Positions 45,112 through 54,107 of a stretch of DNA of 64,000 nucleotides are shown piece after piece. Under the pieces are notes generated by a model. It made no database searches. It worked only from the letters and a program-made list of their open reading frames with translations, and had not been told where the DNA came from. Source of the DNA: Bacillus sp. 2B10 (GTDB lineage: Bacteria; Pseudomonadota; Alphaproteobacteria; Sphingomonadales; Sphingomonadaceae); the NCBI GenBank assembly GCA_003946805.1, contig RPSH01000018.1:16096-80095 (forward strand), written 5' to 3'. A program made the translations under genes and the position numbers. The stretch's first letter is position 1. Every line of letters starts with the position of its first letter.

Positions 45112-47708
45112 TCGTCGTCGCGCTCCTCGCCACCGCCGCGCCGCTGACGGTGTCACTCGACGCGGCGTGTGTCGTCGGCACCGACCCGGCAGCGCAGGTG
45201 CTGCGCGAACGGTTGCAGGAGCGCGGCGCGGCGTGCCCGTCCGCCGCGTCGTTCCGGCGAAAGCCGGAATCCACGGATGGGGAAACGGCCGCGAAGGATT
45301 CGGGAGCCCCCGACACGATGGATTCCGGCCTGCGCCGGAATGACGAAGGGGCGGGACGGGCGACGACCCAACCGCAATCGTACCCCCGCGCAGGCGGGGG
45401 TCCAGAGCCCAGCAGACCAGACGGTTGCGCCAGTGGCACTGGATCCCCGCCTGCGCGGGGATACGCAGGATGCAACTCCGCCGTACCCCGGCGAAGGCCG
45501 GGGTCCAGTTGGGGGACGCCAGTGGAAGATTGCGGCCGTGCCGTAACTGGACCCCGGCCTTCGCCGGGGTACGACCGGGTTGCGACTTCGCTCGACGCCA
45601 CACGATGCGCCCCTCCGGTCACCATCCGCTTCCTGCCGGCGAGGCTCGCCCCCGAAGCCTTCGCCATCACTACCACCGCGCGCACCATCACCATCCGCGC
45701 CGCCACCACCCGCGCGCGCCTCTACGCCGCAGGCTGGCTCCTGCGCCATCTCGACGACCTGACCCTGACCGCCCCCACGCACGTCACCGAAGCCCCGGCG
45801 ACGGCGATCCGCGGCACCCAGATCGGCTATCGCGCGAAGAACAACAGCTACGACGCATGGACCGTCGCCATGCTGACCCGCCGGATCGAGGATTTCGCGC
45901 TGCTGGGCGCCAACCGCATCCAGTTCGTCGCGCCGGTGTCCGACGATGCCGCAAGCTCGCCCCTGTTCCCGCTGCCCGCCACCGAAATGCTGGTCGCGGT
46001 CGCCGCCGCCACCCACCGCCTCGGCCTCGATGTCGCACTCTTCTACCCTCTGCTGCGCGATTACGCGAAGCTCGGCAGCACCGACGCCGAGGTCGCCGAC
46101 ATCGCGACGCTCGCCGCGAAACTTCCCGCGCTCGACGCGCTCTACATTCCCGGCGGCGATCCCGGCCATACCGCGCCCGACCGGCTGTTTCCGCTGGCGC
46201 AGCGGATCGCCGGCACCCTCCGCCGGCGCTTCGCGAAGGCCGAAGTCCTGCTGTCGACCCAGGGGTTCGACGCCGCCGGCCTCGACGCCTTCCACGCGCA
46301 GCTCGCACGGAACCCGCGCTGGCTCAGCGCGATCTTCGTCGGCCCGCAGACCCGCGACGGCATCGCCGCGCATCGCCGCCGCACGCCCGCGCGATACCCG
46401 ATCGAAACCTATCCCGACACCGCGCACACGATGCACGCGCAATTCCCGATCCCCGACTGGCACCCCGCCTTCGCGCTGACGCAGGGGCGCGAACCGGTGA
46501 ACCCCCGCCCCATGGCGACCGACCGCATCTTCGCCCATCTCGCGCCCGGCACGCGCGGCTTCGTGACCTATAGCGAAGGCGTCAACGACGACTGGAACGT
46601 GACCCAGTGGTTCCGCCTCGGCTGGAACCCCACGACCCCGGCAAGCGACGTCGCACGGGACTATGCGCGGATGTTCGTCGGCGACATGGCGTTCGCCGCG
46701 GTGCCGCTGGCGCTGGAGAGCAACTGGCGCGGCGATCCGTCGGCCAATGCCGGGATCGACGCCACGCTGCGGCTGGTCGACGGCATCCGCCCGGCACGCT
46801 GGGCCGACTGGCGCATCGACCTGTATCGCTACCGCGCCACCTATGACGCGCTGGTCCGCCACCGCCTGATCGCCGCCGGGGCGACGCAGGGCGAGGCGTT
46901 CTGGACGCTGCGCCAGGCGCCGGCGACCGGTGCCGAACCCGCCGCCGTCGCCGCGCGTTTCGCCTATGCCCGCCCCGAACCGGCTATCGTCGCCCCCTTG
47001 CGCGCCGACCTGACCGTCATCGCCGACCGGCTGTGGCAGCGCGCGCGGATGCAGCTGTCGGTGCCGCGCCACGGCGCGTCGCATTGGGAACGCGGCGCCA
47101 ACCTCGACCGCGCCGACATCCAGCTCAACGACCGCACCGTCGTCGAGGCGGAGATCGCCGACGCGCTGACGAAGCCCGACGCCGCCGCCCGCCTCTATGC
47201 GATCGGCGATCCATGGCGTACCCGCGACATGGCGCTGTACGACGATCTCGGCGACCCGGCCAACGAACCGCATCTGGTGCGTGGGCCGGGCTTCGACGCC
47301 GATCCGCAGTCGATGGCCAGTGCGATCGACGGCGTCGCCGACCATGTTCCCGATCAGGGCTGGCGCATCGCCGATCTCAGCTATGCCGAGGGGCTGTACG
47401 AAACCCCCGTCCGGCTGCGCTATACCGGTCTGGAGCGCAACCGCCGCTACCGCCTGATCGCGCGCTGGGCGGGGGAGGATTATGCGCTGCCGATGCGGCT
47501 CACCGGCAACGGCGTCGAACTCCACCCCTTCCGTCCGCGCACAGGCGATCGCGAAACCGTCGAAACCGCCATTCCGCAAGGCCTCACCGCCGATGGTACG
47601 CTCACCCTCGAATGGCACCGCCCCGCCGGGATCGGCGGTGGCGGACGTGGCCATCAGGTTGCGCAGACCTGGCTGATTCCCGAACCCCTTACCGGAGCAT
47701 CGCAATGA
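45108..47708 (+). CDS. Unassigned glycosidase-like protein (Glyco_hydro_20b-type N-domain), interrupted in frame by three palindromic repeats
   Basis: 866 aa. It starts MIVVALLATAAPLTVSLDAA, a signal-like stretch, and AAQVLRERLQERGAAC, which matches the first helix of the alpha/beta N-domain found before GH20, GH67 and GH84 barrels. That domain resumes only after residue about 160 (TIRFLPARLAPEAFAITTTA, ARLYAAGWLLRHLDDL). The gap holds three inverted-repeat units read without a stop. Then comes a barrel-like region (AIRGTQIGYRAKNNSYDAW, FALLGANRIQFVAPV, LDALYIPGGDPGHTAPD, GFVTYSEGVNDDWNVTQWFR) and beta-rich C-terminal domains. The family is not recognised; candidates are an endo-beta-GlcNAcase or a rare exo-enzyme. 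It is coupled to GH92 and GH29 by ATGA. Confidence 0.75.
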   Translation: MIVVALLATAAPLTVSLDAACVVGTDPAAQVLRERLQERGAACPSAASFRRKPESTDGETAAKDSGAPDTMDSGLRRNDEGAGRATTQPQSYPRAGGGPEPSRPDGCASGTGSPPARGYAGCNSAVPRRRPGSSWGTPVEDCGRAVTGPRPSPGYDRVATSLDATRCAPPVTIRFLPARLAPEAFAITTTARTITIRAATTRARLYAAGWLLRHLDDLTLTAPTHVTEAPATAIRGTQIGYRAKNNSYDAWTVAMLTRRIEDFALLGANRIQFVAPVSDDAASSPLFPLPATEMLVAVAAATHRLGLDVALFYPLLRDYAKLGSTDAEVADIATLAAKLPALDALYIPGGDPGHTAPDRLFPLAQRIAGTLRRRFAKAEVLLSTQGFDAAGLDAFHAQLARNPRWLSAIFVGPQTRDGIAAHRRRTPARYPIETYPDTAHTMHAQFPIPDWHPAFALTQGREPVNPRPMATDRIFAHLAPGTRGFVTYSEGVNDDWNVTQWFRLGWNPTTPASDVARDYARMFVGDMAFAAVPLALESNWRGDPSANAGIDATLRLVDGIRPARWADWRIDLYRYRATYDALVRHRLIAAGATQGEAFWTLRQAPATGAEPAAVAARFAYARPEPAIVAPLRADLTVIADRLWQRARMQLSVPRHGASHWERGANLDRADIQLNDRTVVEAEIADALTKPDAAARLYAIGDPWRTRDMALYDDLGDPANEPHLVRGPGFDADPQSMASAIDGVADHVPDQGWRIADLSYAEGLYETPVRLRYTGLERNRRYRLIARWAGEDYALPMRLTGNGVELHPFRPRTGDRETVETAIPQGLTADGTLTLEWHRPAGIGGGGRGHQVAQTWLIPEPLTGASQ
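45248..45344. repeat. In-gene palindromic unit I
   Basis: Arms 45248-45273 and 45319-45344 are near-complementary (GTCGTTCCGGCG... and ...GCCGGAATGAC) with small palindromes TTCCGGC..GCCGGAA. Its architecture equals the intergenic unit at 1063-1156. Read in frame it gives SFRRKPESTDGE and MDSGLRRNDE. Confidence 0.85.
45380..45464. repeat. In-gene palindromic unit II
   Basis: Arms 45380-45405 and 45439-45464; the left arm contains GTACCCCCGCGCAGGCGGGG, also present in the core of both family A elements (16013 and 21557 regions). Read in frame it gives YPRAGGGPEPS and TGSPPARGYAG. Confidence 0.85.
45483..45572. repeat. In-gene palindromic unit III
   Basis: A perfect 28-bp inverted repeat: 45483-45510 and 45545-45572, built on GTACCCCGGCGAAGGCCGGG. 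Read in frame it gives VPRRRPGSSWG and TGPRPSPGYD. Perfect arms suggest a recent insertion. Confidence 0.9.
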
Positions 47709-49606
47709 CCCCGATCCTGACCCGCCGCACGCTGATGGGCAGTAGCCTGATCGCCGGTGCCGCCGCCTGCTCGCCGGTCCGTCCGAACGGCGGGGCCGGC
47801 CCGCTGCCCGCACCGTGGGGCGCGACGCCCTCGCCGCGCCAGCTGAAATGGCACGACCATCGCCAGTACGGCTTCATCCATTTCTCGATCAACACCTATA
47901 CCGACAAGGAATGGGGCTATGGCGATGAAGACCCCAAACTGTTCAACCCGACCGACTTCGACCCGGACCAGATCGTCGCGGCGGCAAAGGCGGGCGAACT
48001 CACCGGCCTGATCCTGACCGCCAAGCATCATGACGGCTTCTGCCTGTGGCCGACGATGTTGACGGAGCACTGCATCCGCAATTCGCCCTATAAACAGGGA
48101 AAAGGTGACATCGTCGGCGAGCTGGAACAGGCATGCCGGCGCGGCGGGATCAACTTCGGCTTGTACCTGTCACCATGGGACCGCAACCGCGCCGATTACG
48201 GCACGCCCGGCTACATCGCCTATTACCGCGCGCAGCTGACCGAATTGTGCACCCGCTACGGCAAGCTGTTCGAGGTATGGTTCGACGGCGCGAACGGTGG
48301 CGACGGCTATTATGGCGGCGCGCGCGAGACGCGGAAAATCAATGCGGTTCAATATTATGACTGGCCCTCGATCGTCGCGCTGGTCCATCGGCTGCAACCC
48401 GATGCCTGCACCTTCGATCCGCTCGGCGCCGACATCCGCTGGGTCGGCAACGAGGACGGCCATGCCGCCGACCCGTGCTGGCCGACCATGCCGAACGAGC
48501 CCTACGATCAGGTCAAGGGCAACACCGGCGTACGCGGCGCCGAATTATGGTGGCCGGCGGAAACAAATGTATCGATCCGTCCGGGCTGGTTCTACCATGC
48601 CGATGAGGATGCACAGGTAAAATTACCCGGCAAGATCATGGAGATGTACGACCAGTCGGTCGGCCATGGCACCACCTTCCACCTCAACCTGCCCCCCGAC
48701 CGCCGCGGCCGCATCCACGACCGCGACGTCGCCAGCCTGACCGCCTTCGGCAACGCGTTGCGCGCAACCTTCGCCAACAATCTGGCCGACGGCGCGATCG
48801 CCACCGCCAGTGCCGACACCGGCAGCACCGCCCGCAACGTCAACGACGGCAATCTCGATACCTTCTGGCTCGCCCCGGCGGATGCGAAGGATGCGAGCAT
48901 CATCCTCGACCTGCCGCCCGGCCGCAGCTTCGACACGGTGCGGTTGCAGGAATGGCTGCCGCTGGGTCTGCGCGTCACCCGCTTCGCGATCGACGTGTCC
49001 GACGGCGGCGACGCGTGGACGACGGTCGCCGAAAAGGACATGGTCGGCCCGCAGCGCCTCGTCCGCCTGCCCGCGCCCATCAGCCCGCGCCGCGTCCGGT
49101 TCCGCACCGTCGCCGCCGAAGCCGGTCCGGCAATCCGCGAATTCGCGCTGTTCCGCTCGGTCGCGCCGGTCGACCTTCCGCCGCTGAAGGTCACCGACGC
49201 CAGCATCGTCGACCGCACGACATGGAAGGTGACCGCCGCCAGCGCGCCCGGCGGCGAAGCGCTGCTCGACGCCTCCCCGCGCACCGCGTGGACCAGCAAG
49301 GCCCCGGCGACGCTGACCATCGACATGGGCCGCAGCGAGACGCTGGCCGGCTTCACCCTGACGCCGACGCGCCACGTCGACCCGCAGGCGGCCCCGCCGA
49401 TGAAGTATGTCGTCGAAACCAGCGTCGACGGGCGCAGCTGGACGCCGGGCGGCACCGGCGAATTCCAGAACATCAACTACGCGCGCGCGACCCAGCGGCT
49501 GCCTTTCACCACCCCCCGCGCCGCCCGCTATCTGCGCTTCGCCTTCCCGCAACCTGCGGTCCCGGCACCGGCCATCGCGGTCGCGGAGATCGGCGCGTTC
49601 CGGTAA
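47705..49606 (+). CDS. GH29 alpha-L-fucosidase with C-terminal carbohydrate-binding domains
   Basis: A 633-aa enzyme with a combined Tat/lipoprotein N-terminus (LTRRTLMGSSLIAGAAACSP, lipobox at Cys22). The GH29 barrel shows FIHFSINTYTDKEWGYGDED, LTGLILTAKHHDGFCLWPT, NFGLYLSPWDRN and the nucleophile in FEVWFDGANGGDGYYGG (Asp194), then TFHLNLPPDRRG. Two F5/8-type C (CBM32-like) modules follow (ATASADTGSTARNVNDGNLD, and ALLDASPRTAWTSKAPATLT). Sequence style fits the GH29 branch that cuts alpha-1,3/1,4-fucose, in keeping with core alpha-1,3-fucose of plant-type N-glycans. Last gene of the operon. Confidence 0.94.
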   Translation: MTPILTRRTLMGSSLIAGAAACSPVRPNGGAGPLPAPWGATPSPRQLKWHDHRQYGFIHFSINTYTDKEWGYGDEDPKLFNPTDFDPDQIVAAAKAGELTGLILTAKHHDGFCLWPTMLTEHCIRNSPYKQGKGDIVGELEQACRRGGINFGLYLSPWDRNRADYGTPGYIAYYRAQLTELCTRYGKLFEVWFDGANGGDGYYGGARETRKINAVQYYDWPSIVALVHRLQPDACTFDPLGADIRWVGNEDGHAADPCWPTMPNEPYDQVKGNTGVRGAELWWPAETNVSIRPGWFYHADEDAQVKLPGKIMEMYDQSVGHGTTFHLNLPPDRRGRIHDRDVASLTAFGNALRATFANNLADGAIATASADTGSTARNVNDGNLDTFWLAPADAKDASIILDLPPGRSFDTVRLQEWLPLGLRVTRFAIDVSDGGDAWTTVAEKDMVGPQRLVRLPAPISPRRVRFRTVAAEAGPAIREFALFRSVAPVDLPPLKVTDASIVDRTTWKVTAASAPGGEALLDASPRTAWTSKAPATLTIDMGRSETLAGFTLTPTRHVDPQAAPPMKYVVETSVDGRSWTPGGTGEFQNINYARATQRLPFTTPRAARYLRFAFPQPAVPAPAIAVAEIGAFR

Positions 49607-49615
49607 CGACACGTC

Positions 49616-49682
49616 GCCCCGGCGACGGCCGGGGCCTCGTGCGGCGAAGCGTCCGGTTCGAACACAGACAGCACCGAACCGG
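49616..49682. terminator. Tandem hairpins between convergent GH29 and gmk
   Basis: GCCCCGGC (49616-49623) with GCCGGGGC (49628-49635), and CCGGTTCG (49653-49660) with CGAACCGG (49675-49682), both perfect. They lie between two convergent stops and probably end both transcripts; no T run is seen. Confidence 0.65.
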
Positions 49683-49711
49683 ATCGTCCCACCGACGATC
49701 CGGCCGGGGCA

Positions 49712-50374
49712 TCATTCGCCCGGCGCGCGCATCAGCTTGCGGATGAAGCCGATCAGCCCGGTCTGACGCGAACGGCGGAGGCGTTCGGCTGCGAGAATCG
49801 TCTGCACCTTGCGGAAACAGTCCTCGACATCGTCGTTGACCAGCACATAGTCATAGCCGTCCCAGTGGCTGACTTCCGCCGCGGCGCGCGCCATGCGGCG
49901 ATCGATCACCTCGGTGCTGTCGGTATTGCGCGACACCAGCCGCTGGCGCAGCTCGGCCATCGACGGCGGCAGGATGAAGACGCGGACGACGTCGCCGCCC
50001 GCGATCTGGAACAGCTGTTGCGCGCCCTGCCAGTCGATGTCGAACAGCACGTCCTTGCCCGCGCTCAGCATCGCCTCGACCGGGGCACGCGGCGTACCGT
50101 AGCGATTGTCGAACACATGCGCCCATTCGAGGAACTCGTGCTCCGCCGCCATGCGCCGAAATTCCTCGAGGTCGACGAAATGATAATCCTTGCCGTCGAC
50201 CTCGCCCGGCCGCGGACCACGGGTCGTCGCCGATACCGACATCGACAGATCGTCCTCCGCCGCCAGCAATTTGCGGGCGATGGTCGACTTGCCCGCGCCG
50301 GATGGGGACGACAGGACGAACAACACGCCCCGGCGCTTGAAGCCGTGGAGGTCGGGGTCTGGCAGATGGCTCAT
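49712..50374 (-). CDS. gmk: Guanylate kinase
   Basis: A 220-aa enzyme, GMP + ATP to GDP + ADP. P-loop LFVLSSPSGAGKST (about residues 18-31), GMP-binding MSVSATTRGPRPGEVDGKDY, HFVDLEEFRRM, the hinge EWAHVFDNRYGTP, FDIDWQGAQQL and FILPPSMAELRQRLVSR. The start ATG 50374 leaves a short N-terminal leader before the fold; the frame opens earlier (50458) but without support. It is transcribed leftwards away from the small-protein pair at 50531. Confidence 0.95.
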   Translation of the reverse strand: MSHLPDPDLHGFKRRGVLFVLSSPSGAGKSTIARKLLAAEDDLSMSVSATTRGPRPGEVDGKDYHFVDLEEFRRMAAEHEFLEWAHVFDNRYGTPRAPVEAMLSAGKDVLFDIDWQGAQQLFQIAGGDVVRVFILPPSMAELRQRLVSRNTDSTEVIDRRMARAAAEVSHWDGYDYVLVNDDVEDCFRKVQTILAAERLRRSRQTGLIGFIRKLMRAPGE

Positions 50375-50530
50375 GGACCGGCCTCTTCGCGCGGGCAGGC
50401 GCGCGGCGTCAAGGGGCGACGGCACAAAGCCATCGCCCCTTGCTCGAGTCCACGGCAAGTGGAGTTCCCTCCGGCCGGTCGCGGGTCATCCCGTCCGGCA
50501 CCAGTCCGCGCCCGGCGGACCGGGCACGCG

Positions 50531-50737
50531 TCACCAGTCGCGTCGGATCTTGTCCAGCTTGCGCCGGTCATAGGCCTTCTTGGCCACATACCCGCCGCCC
50601 AGAATCATGCCGAGCGGTCCCATGCGGCGCATCGCGCTGCCGGCGAACCAGCCCATCGCAGCACCCTTCGCACCACCGCGACCGTCGCGGCGATCCATCT
50701 CGCGCCCGACGAGCGCACCGATAATCCGTCCGATCAT
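50531..50737 (-). CDS. Small glycine-rich basic protein, 68 aa
   Basis: A 68-aa protein with Gly/Ala-rich hydrophobic segments (IGRIIGALVG, MGWFAGSAM, MGPLGMILGGGYVAKK) and a basic C-terminus (DRRKLDKIRRDW). It probably associates with membranes. It overlaps the preceding 72-aa gene by ATGA, and the two share glycine-zipper-like composition, suggesting a paired function. No known family is recognised. Confidence 0.6.
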   Translation of the reverse strand: MIGRIIGALVGREMDRRDGRGGAKGAAMGWFAGSAMRRMGPLGMILGGGYVAKKAYDRRKLDKIRRDW

Positions 50738-50952
50738 GCTGCATCCTCCGTTTCGAACAGTTGTTCCTTCAGCTCGGCCGCGCCGCGCAACACGGCCCAG
50801 CCGACCGCGTAGGTAACGGCCAGGGGAACGACGACTTTCAGGACGTTGGCAAAGATGGCACCCTTGATCGCGCCATCCACGCTCGAATCGTCGTCGCCGC
50901 TCATCTTGTCGATCGCCGCTCCGACCAGTGCCCCTATCGTCGTCGCACCCAT
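50734..50952 (-). CDS. Small membrane protein, 72 aa
   Basis: ATG 50952; upstream frame to 51027 is unlikely. It begins MGATTIGALVGAAIDKMSGD, has an acidic DDDSSVDGAI stretch, then one transmembrane helix (VLKVVVPLAVTYAVGWAVL) and a charged tail ELKEQLFETEDAA. It is coupled by ATGA to the 68-aa gene. The similar IGALVG openings of both suggest an ancient duplication or a heteromeric membrane pair. Function unknown. The 180 bp upstream contain a small GC-rich palindrome (ATTCCGGCCTCCGCCGGAAT, about 51079-51098). Confidence 0.6.
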   Translation of the reverse strand: MGATTIGALVGAAIDKMSGDDDSSVDGAIKGAIFANVLKVVVPLAVTYAVGWAVLRGAAELKEQLFETEDAA

Positions 50953-51132
50953 TGTCACCTCGCTGAAGTTATGCGGATACAGCGCGGGACGGGCACGGAG
51001 GTTCCCTGTGACCGGACATACCGACATGAACGTCGCCGGAGGGCAGGCAGGGCCTTCCGTAGCTCCTACGCCGCGCTGTCAACGAAGATTCCGGCCTCCG
51101 CCGGAATGACGTTCGGGGTCGACCGGGTTGCG

Positions 51133-52518
51133 CTACCCGACCATCGTCTCGGGCCGCACCAGCCGATCGAACGTCGCTTCATCGACCAGCGCCAGCGCCA
51201 GCCCCGCCTCGCGCAGCGTCAACCCCTCGGCATGGGCATGCTTGGCGATCCTGGCGGCATTGTCGTACCCGATCTCAGGCGCCAGCGCGGTGACCAGCAT
51301 CAGCGACCGCTCGACCAGCTCCCCGATCCGCGCGCGGTTCGGCTCGATCCCGTCGACGCAGCGCTGGGCAAAACTCGTCATGCCGATCGCCAGCAGACCG
51401 ATCGACCGCAGCACCGCCGCGCCGATCAGCGGCTTGAACACGTTGAGTTCCAGATGTCCCTGCATCCCGCCGACGGTGACCGACAGGTGATTGCCCATCA
51501 CCTGCGCCGCGACCATCGTGAGCATCTCGCACTGGGTCGGGTTGACCTTGCCCGGCATGATCGAGCTGCCCGGCTCGTTGGCGGGAAGGTCGATCTCGCC
51601 CAGCCCCGAGCGCGGGCCGGAGCCGAGCAGTCGAATGTCGTTCGCGATCTTGGTCAGCGCCACCGCCAGCGTGTTGAGCGTGCCCGACAGCTGGACCAGC
51701 GGGTCGTTCGACGCCAGCGCCTCGAACTTGTTGGGTGCGGTGACGAAGGCGTGGCCGGTGATCGTGGCGATCTCCGCCGCCACCGCTTCGGCAAAGCCCA
51801 GCGCGGCGTTCAGTCCGGTGCCAACCGCCGTCCCGCCCTGCGCAAGCCGCAGCAAGTCGCCCTCCGCCCCCTGCAACCGCCGCCTCGCATCGCGCAACTG
51901 CGCGACATAGCCGGAAAACTCCTGCCCCAGCGTCAGCGGCGTCGCGTCCTGCAAATGGGTGCGGCCGATCTTGACGATATCGGTCCACGCCTGCGCCTTC
52001 GCCTCCAGCGATTCGGCCAGCCGGTCGAGCGCCGGGATCAGATCGCGATTGAGCGCGACGACCGCTGCAACGTGCAGCGCGGTCGGGAAGCTGTCGTTGG
52101 ACGACTGCCCCTTGTTCACATGATCGTTGGGATGCACCGGCGCCTTGCCGCCGCGCGTACCGGTCAGCGCTTCGTTGGCGCGGCCGGCGATCACCTCGTT
52201 GGCGTTCATGTTCGACTGGGTGCCGCTGCCGGTCTGCCAGATGACCAGCGGGAACTGGTCGTCGAGCTTGCCCGCGATCACCTCGCCCGCCGCACGGTCG
52301 ATCGCGTCGGCGATGTTGCCGTCGAGACCATGGGCACGGTTCACCCGCGCCGCCGCCTGCTTCACGATGGCCAGCGCATGCACGATGCCGATCGGCATTC
52401 GCTCGGACGGTGGAAACGGAAAATTCTCGATCGATCGTTCGGTCTGCGCACCCCAATAGGCGGCGGCGGGAACCTCGATCGCGCCGATCGAGTCGGTTTC
52501 GGTACGGGTATCGGTCAT
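51133..52518 (-). CDS. fumC: Class II fumarate hydratase
   Basis: A 461-aa TCA-cycle enzyme, fumarate + water to malate. Hallmarks: [48 protein letters not shown] (catalytic His region), [20 protein letters not shown] and the lyase signature [20 protein letters not shown] 52518 is supported by family length; the frame extends upstream to 52680 as a shadow of the GNAT gene. Monocistronic, 23 bp after the GNAT gene on the same strand. Confidence 0.97.
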   Translation of the reverse strand: MTDTRTETDSIGAIEVPAAAYWGAQTERSIENFPFPPSERMPIGIVHALAIVKQAAARVNRAHGLDGNIADAIDRAAGEVIAGKLDDQFPLVIWQTGSGTQSNMNANEVIAGRANEALTGTRGGKAPVHPNDHVNKGQSSNDSFPTALHVAAVVALNRDLIPALDRLAESLEAKAQAWTDIVKIGRTHLQDATPLTLGQEFSGYVAQLRDARRRLQGAEGDLLRLAQGGTAVGTGLNAALGFAEAVAAEIATITGHAFVTAPNKFEALASNDPLVQLSGTLNTLAVALTKIANDIRLLGSGPRSGLGEIDLPANEPGSSIMPGKVNPTQCEMLTMVAAQVMGNHLSVTVGGMQGHLELNVFKPLIGAAVLRSIGLLAIGMTSFAQRCVDGIEPNRARIGELVERSLMLVTALAPEIGYDNAARIAKHAHAEGLTLREAGLALALVDEATFDRLVRPETMVG

Positions 52519-52541
52519 GCGCGATGAAACCCGCCGGGCGC

Positions 52542-52958
52542 TCAGTCGATCCGTTTCGACAGGAAGAAGCGGGCATGGCCCGGCGGGAAATCGTCGATCG
52601 TGCCGAACTGCGCGAAGCCCAGCTTCTCGTAGAACCCCCGCGCCTGAAAACTGAACGTGTCGAGCCAGATGCCGATGCACCCCGCCTCACCCGCCAATGC
52701 CTCGGCCCGCTGCATCAGGTCGCGTCCGATCCCCTGCCCCTTCCGTGCCGGGGAGACGGCGAGGAACTCGACGAACAGCCAGCGATAGCCGATCTTGCCC
52801 CACAGCCCGGCAGTGACCGCCCCCGCATCGTCGCGTACGACGATCGCGACCTGCCGCCGCTCGGTCGGACCCGCCGCCGCGTCGTTATGCGCCGACAGGA
52901 TGCGCAGGATCGCCTCGCGCTCGGCCTCGCCGGGCGTCGCGACGACCTCCACGCTCAC
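52542..52958 (-). CDS. GNAT-family N-acetyltransferase
   Basis: A 138-aa single-domain acetyltransferase. The acetyl-CoA loop is [20 protein letters not shown] (Q/RxxGxG/A type), preceded by strand LFVEFLAV and followed by [20 protein letters not shown] and F. The substrate is unknown. It overlaps sspB by ATGA and may be co-transcribed with it. Confidence 0.85.
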   Translation of the reverse strand: MSVEVVATPGEAEREAILRILSAHNDAAAGPTERRQVAIVVRDDAGAVTAGLWGKIGYRWLFVEFLAVSPARKGQGIGRDLMQRAEALAGEAGCIGIWLDTFSFQARGFYEKLGFAQFGTIDDFPPGHARFFLSKRID

Positions 52959-53437
52959 TTCTTGCGCTTGAAATCCACCGCGACGACGTTCGACCCGTCC
53001 TCGCTGGTTGCGATCGGCGCGTCGTTTTCGGCCGGGTCGTGCGGCTCGGGTTCGTCGCCCGGCTCGTCGTTCGCCTGGAAGCGCAACTCGAAATTGACCG
53101 CCGGATCGTGGAATCCGGTGATCGCCGCATAGGGGATGACCAGCGTCGACGGGATGCCGCCGAAGCTCAATCCCACCGAAAAGCGTTCGGCATCGACCGT
53201 CAGGTCCCAGAAGCGGTGCTGGATGACGATCGTCATCTCGTCCGGGAAGCGTTCGATCAGCCGCTTGGGGATGTCGACGCCGGGGGCCTGGGTCTTGAAG
53301 GTGATGTAGAAGTGATGCTCGCCGGGCAGCGCGCCGGTGGCGGATACCTGTCCCAGCACGCGGCCGACGACGGCGCGCAGGGCTTCCTGGACGATCTCGT
53401 CATACGGGATCAGGCTGTCGGCGACGGTCTGGTTCAT
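52955..53437 (-). CDS. SspB-like ClpXP adaptor
   Basis: A 160-aa protein of the alphaproteobacterial SspB type, which tethers ssrA-tagged proteins to ClpXP. The substrate-binding fold is seen in [55 protein letters not shown] and [21 protein letters not shown] flexible acidic linker ([16 protein letters not shown]) leads to a C-terminal [10 protein letters not shown], the short ClpX-binding module. It diverges from hisB. Confidence 0.88.
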   Translation of the reverse strand: MNQTVADSLIPYDEIVQEALRAVVGRVLGQVSATGALPGEHHFYITFKTQAPGVDIPKRLIERFPDEMTIVIQHRFWDLTVDAERFSVGLSFGGIPSTLVIPYAAITGFHDPAVNFELRFQANDEPGDEPEPHDPAENDAPIATSEDGSNVVAVDFKRKK

Positions 53438-53518
53438 GGCGCCTTGGGTAACGGCGTTTGCCGGTCCGTCAAGATTCGTTGCGTTGCATGGGGCGAGCCA
53501 CACGCTATGGGCATTTGC

Positions 53519-54106
53519 ATGCGCACCGCCACCATCGCCCGCACGACCAGCGAGACTCGAATCGACGTCACGCTCAATCTCGACGGCACCGGCACCTATG
53601 ACGTGTCGACAGGCGTCGGCTTCTTCGATCACATGCTCGAACAGCTGTCGCGGCACTCGCTGATCGACCTGACCGTGCGGACGGTCGGCGACCTGCATAT
53701 CGACGCGCACCACACCGTCGAGGATACCGGCATTGCCATCGGTGAAGCCTTCGCCAGGGCGCTGGGCGACAAGCGCGGTATCCGCCGCTATGGCGATGCG
53801 CTGTCGCCGATGGACGAGACGCTGACCCGCGTCGCGCTCGACATTTCGGGCCGGCCGTGGCTGGTGTGGAAGGTGGACTTCACGCAGGCACAGCTCGGCA
53901 CGATGGATACCGAGATGTTCGGCCATTTCTGCCACAGCTTCGCGCAGGCGGCCGGCATCACGCTGCATGTCGAGACGCTGTACGGCACCAACAATCATCA
54001 TATTGCCGAAAGCATCTTCAAGGGGCTGGCGCGCGCGCTGCGCACCGCGACCGAGATCGACCCGCGCAAGGGCGATGCCATCCCCTCGACCAAGGGAGTG
54101 TTGTGA
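53519..54106 (+). CDS. hisB: Imidazoleglycerol-phosphate dehydratase
   Basis: A 195-aa histidine biosynthesis enzyme. [20 protein letters not shown] begins the domain; the metal-binding His clusters are [40 protein letters not shown] and [17 protein letters not shown]. It is the single-function type, without the phosphatase domain of E. coli HisB. An ATG at 53507 would add four residues; 53519 matches the family start. First gene of the his cluster. Confidence 0.95.
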   Translation: MRTATIARTTSETRIDVTLNLDGTGTYDVSTGVGFFDHMLEQLSRHSLIDLTVRTVGDLHIDAHHTVEDTGIAIGEAFARALGDKRGIRRYGDALSPMDETLTRVALDISGRPWLVWKVDFTQAQLGTMDTEMFGHFCHSFAQAAGITLHVETLYGTNNHHIAESIFKGLARALRTATEIDPRKGDAIPSTKGVL

Positions 54107-54107
54107 C

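Noticed and set aside
45248..45572. Possible CRISPR-like array
   Set aside because: The three units differ in sequence, are internally palindromic with unequal spacing, and have no conserved direct repeat or cas genes nearby.
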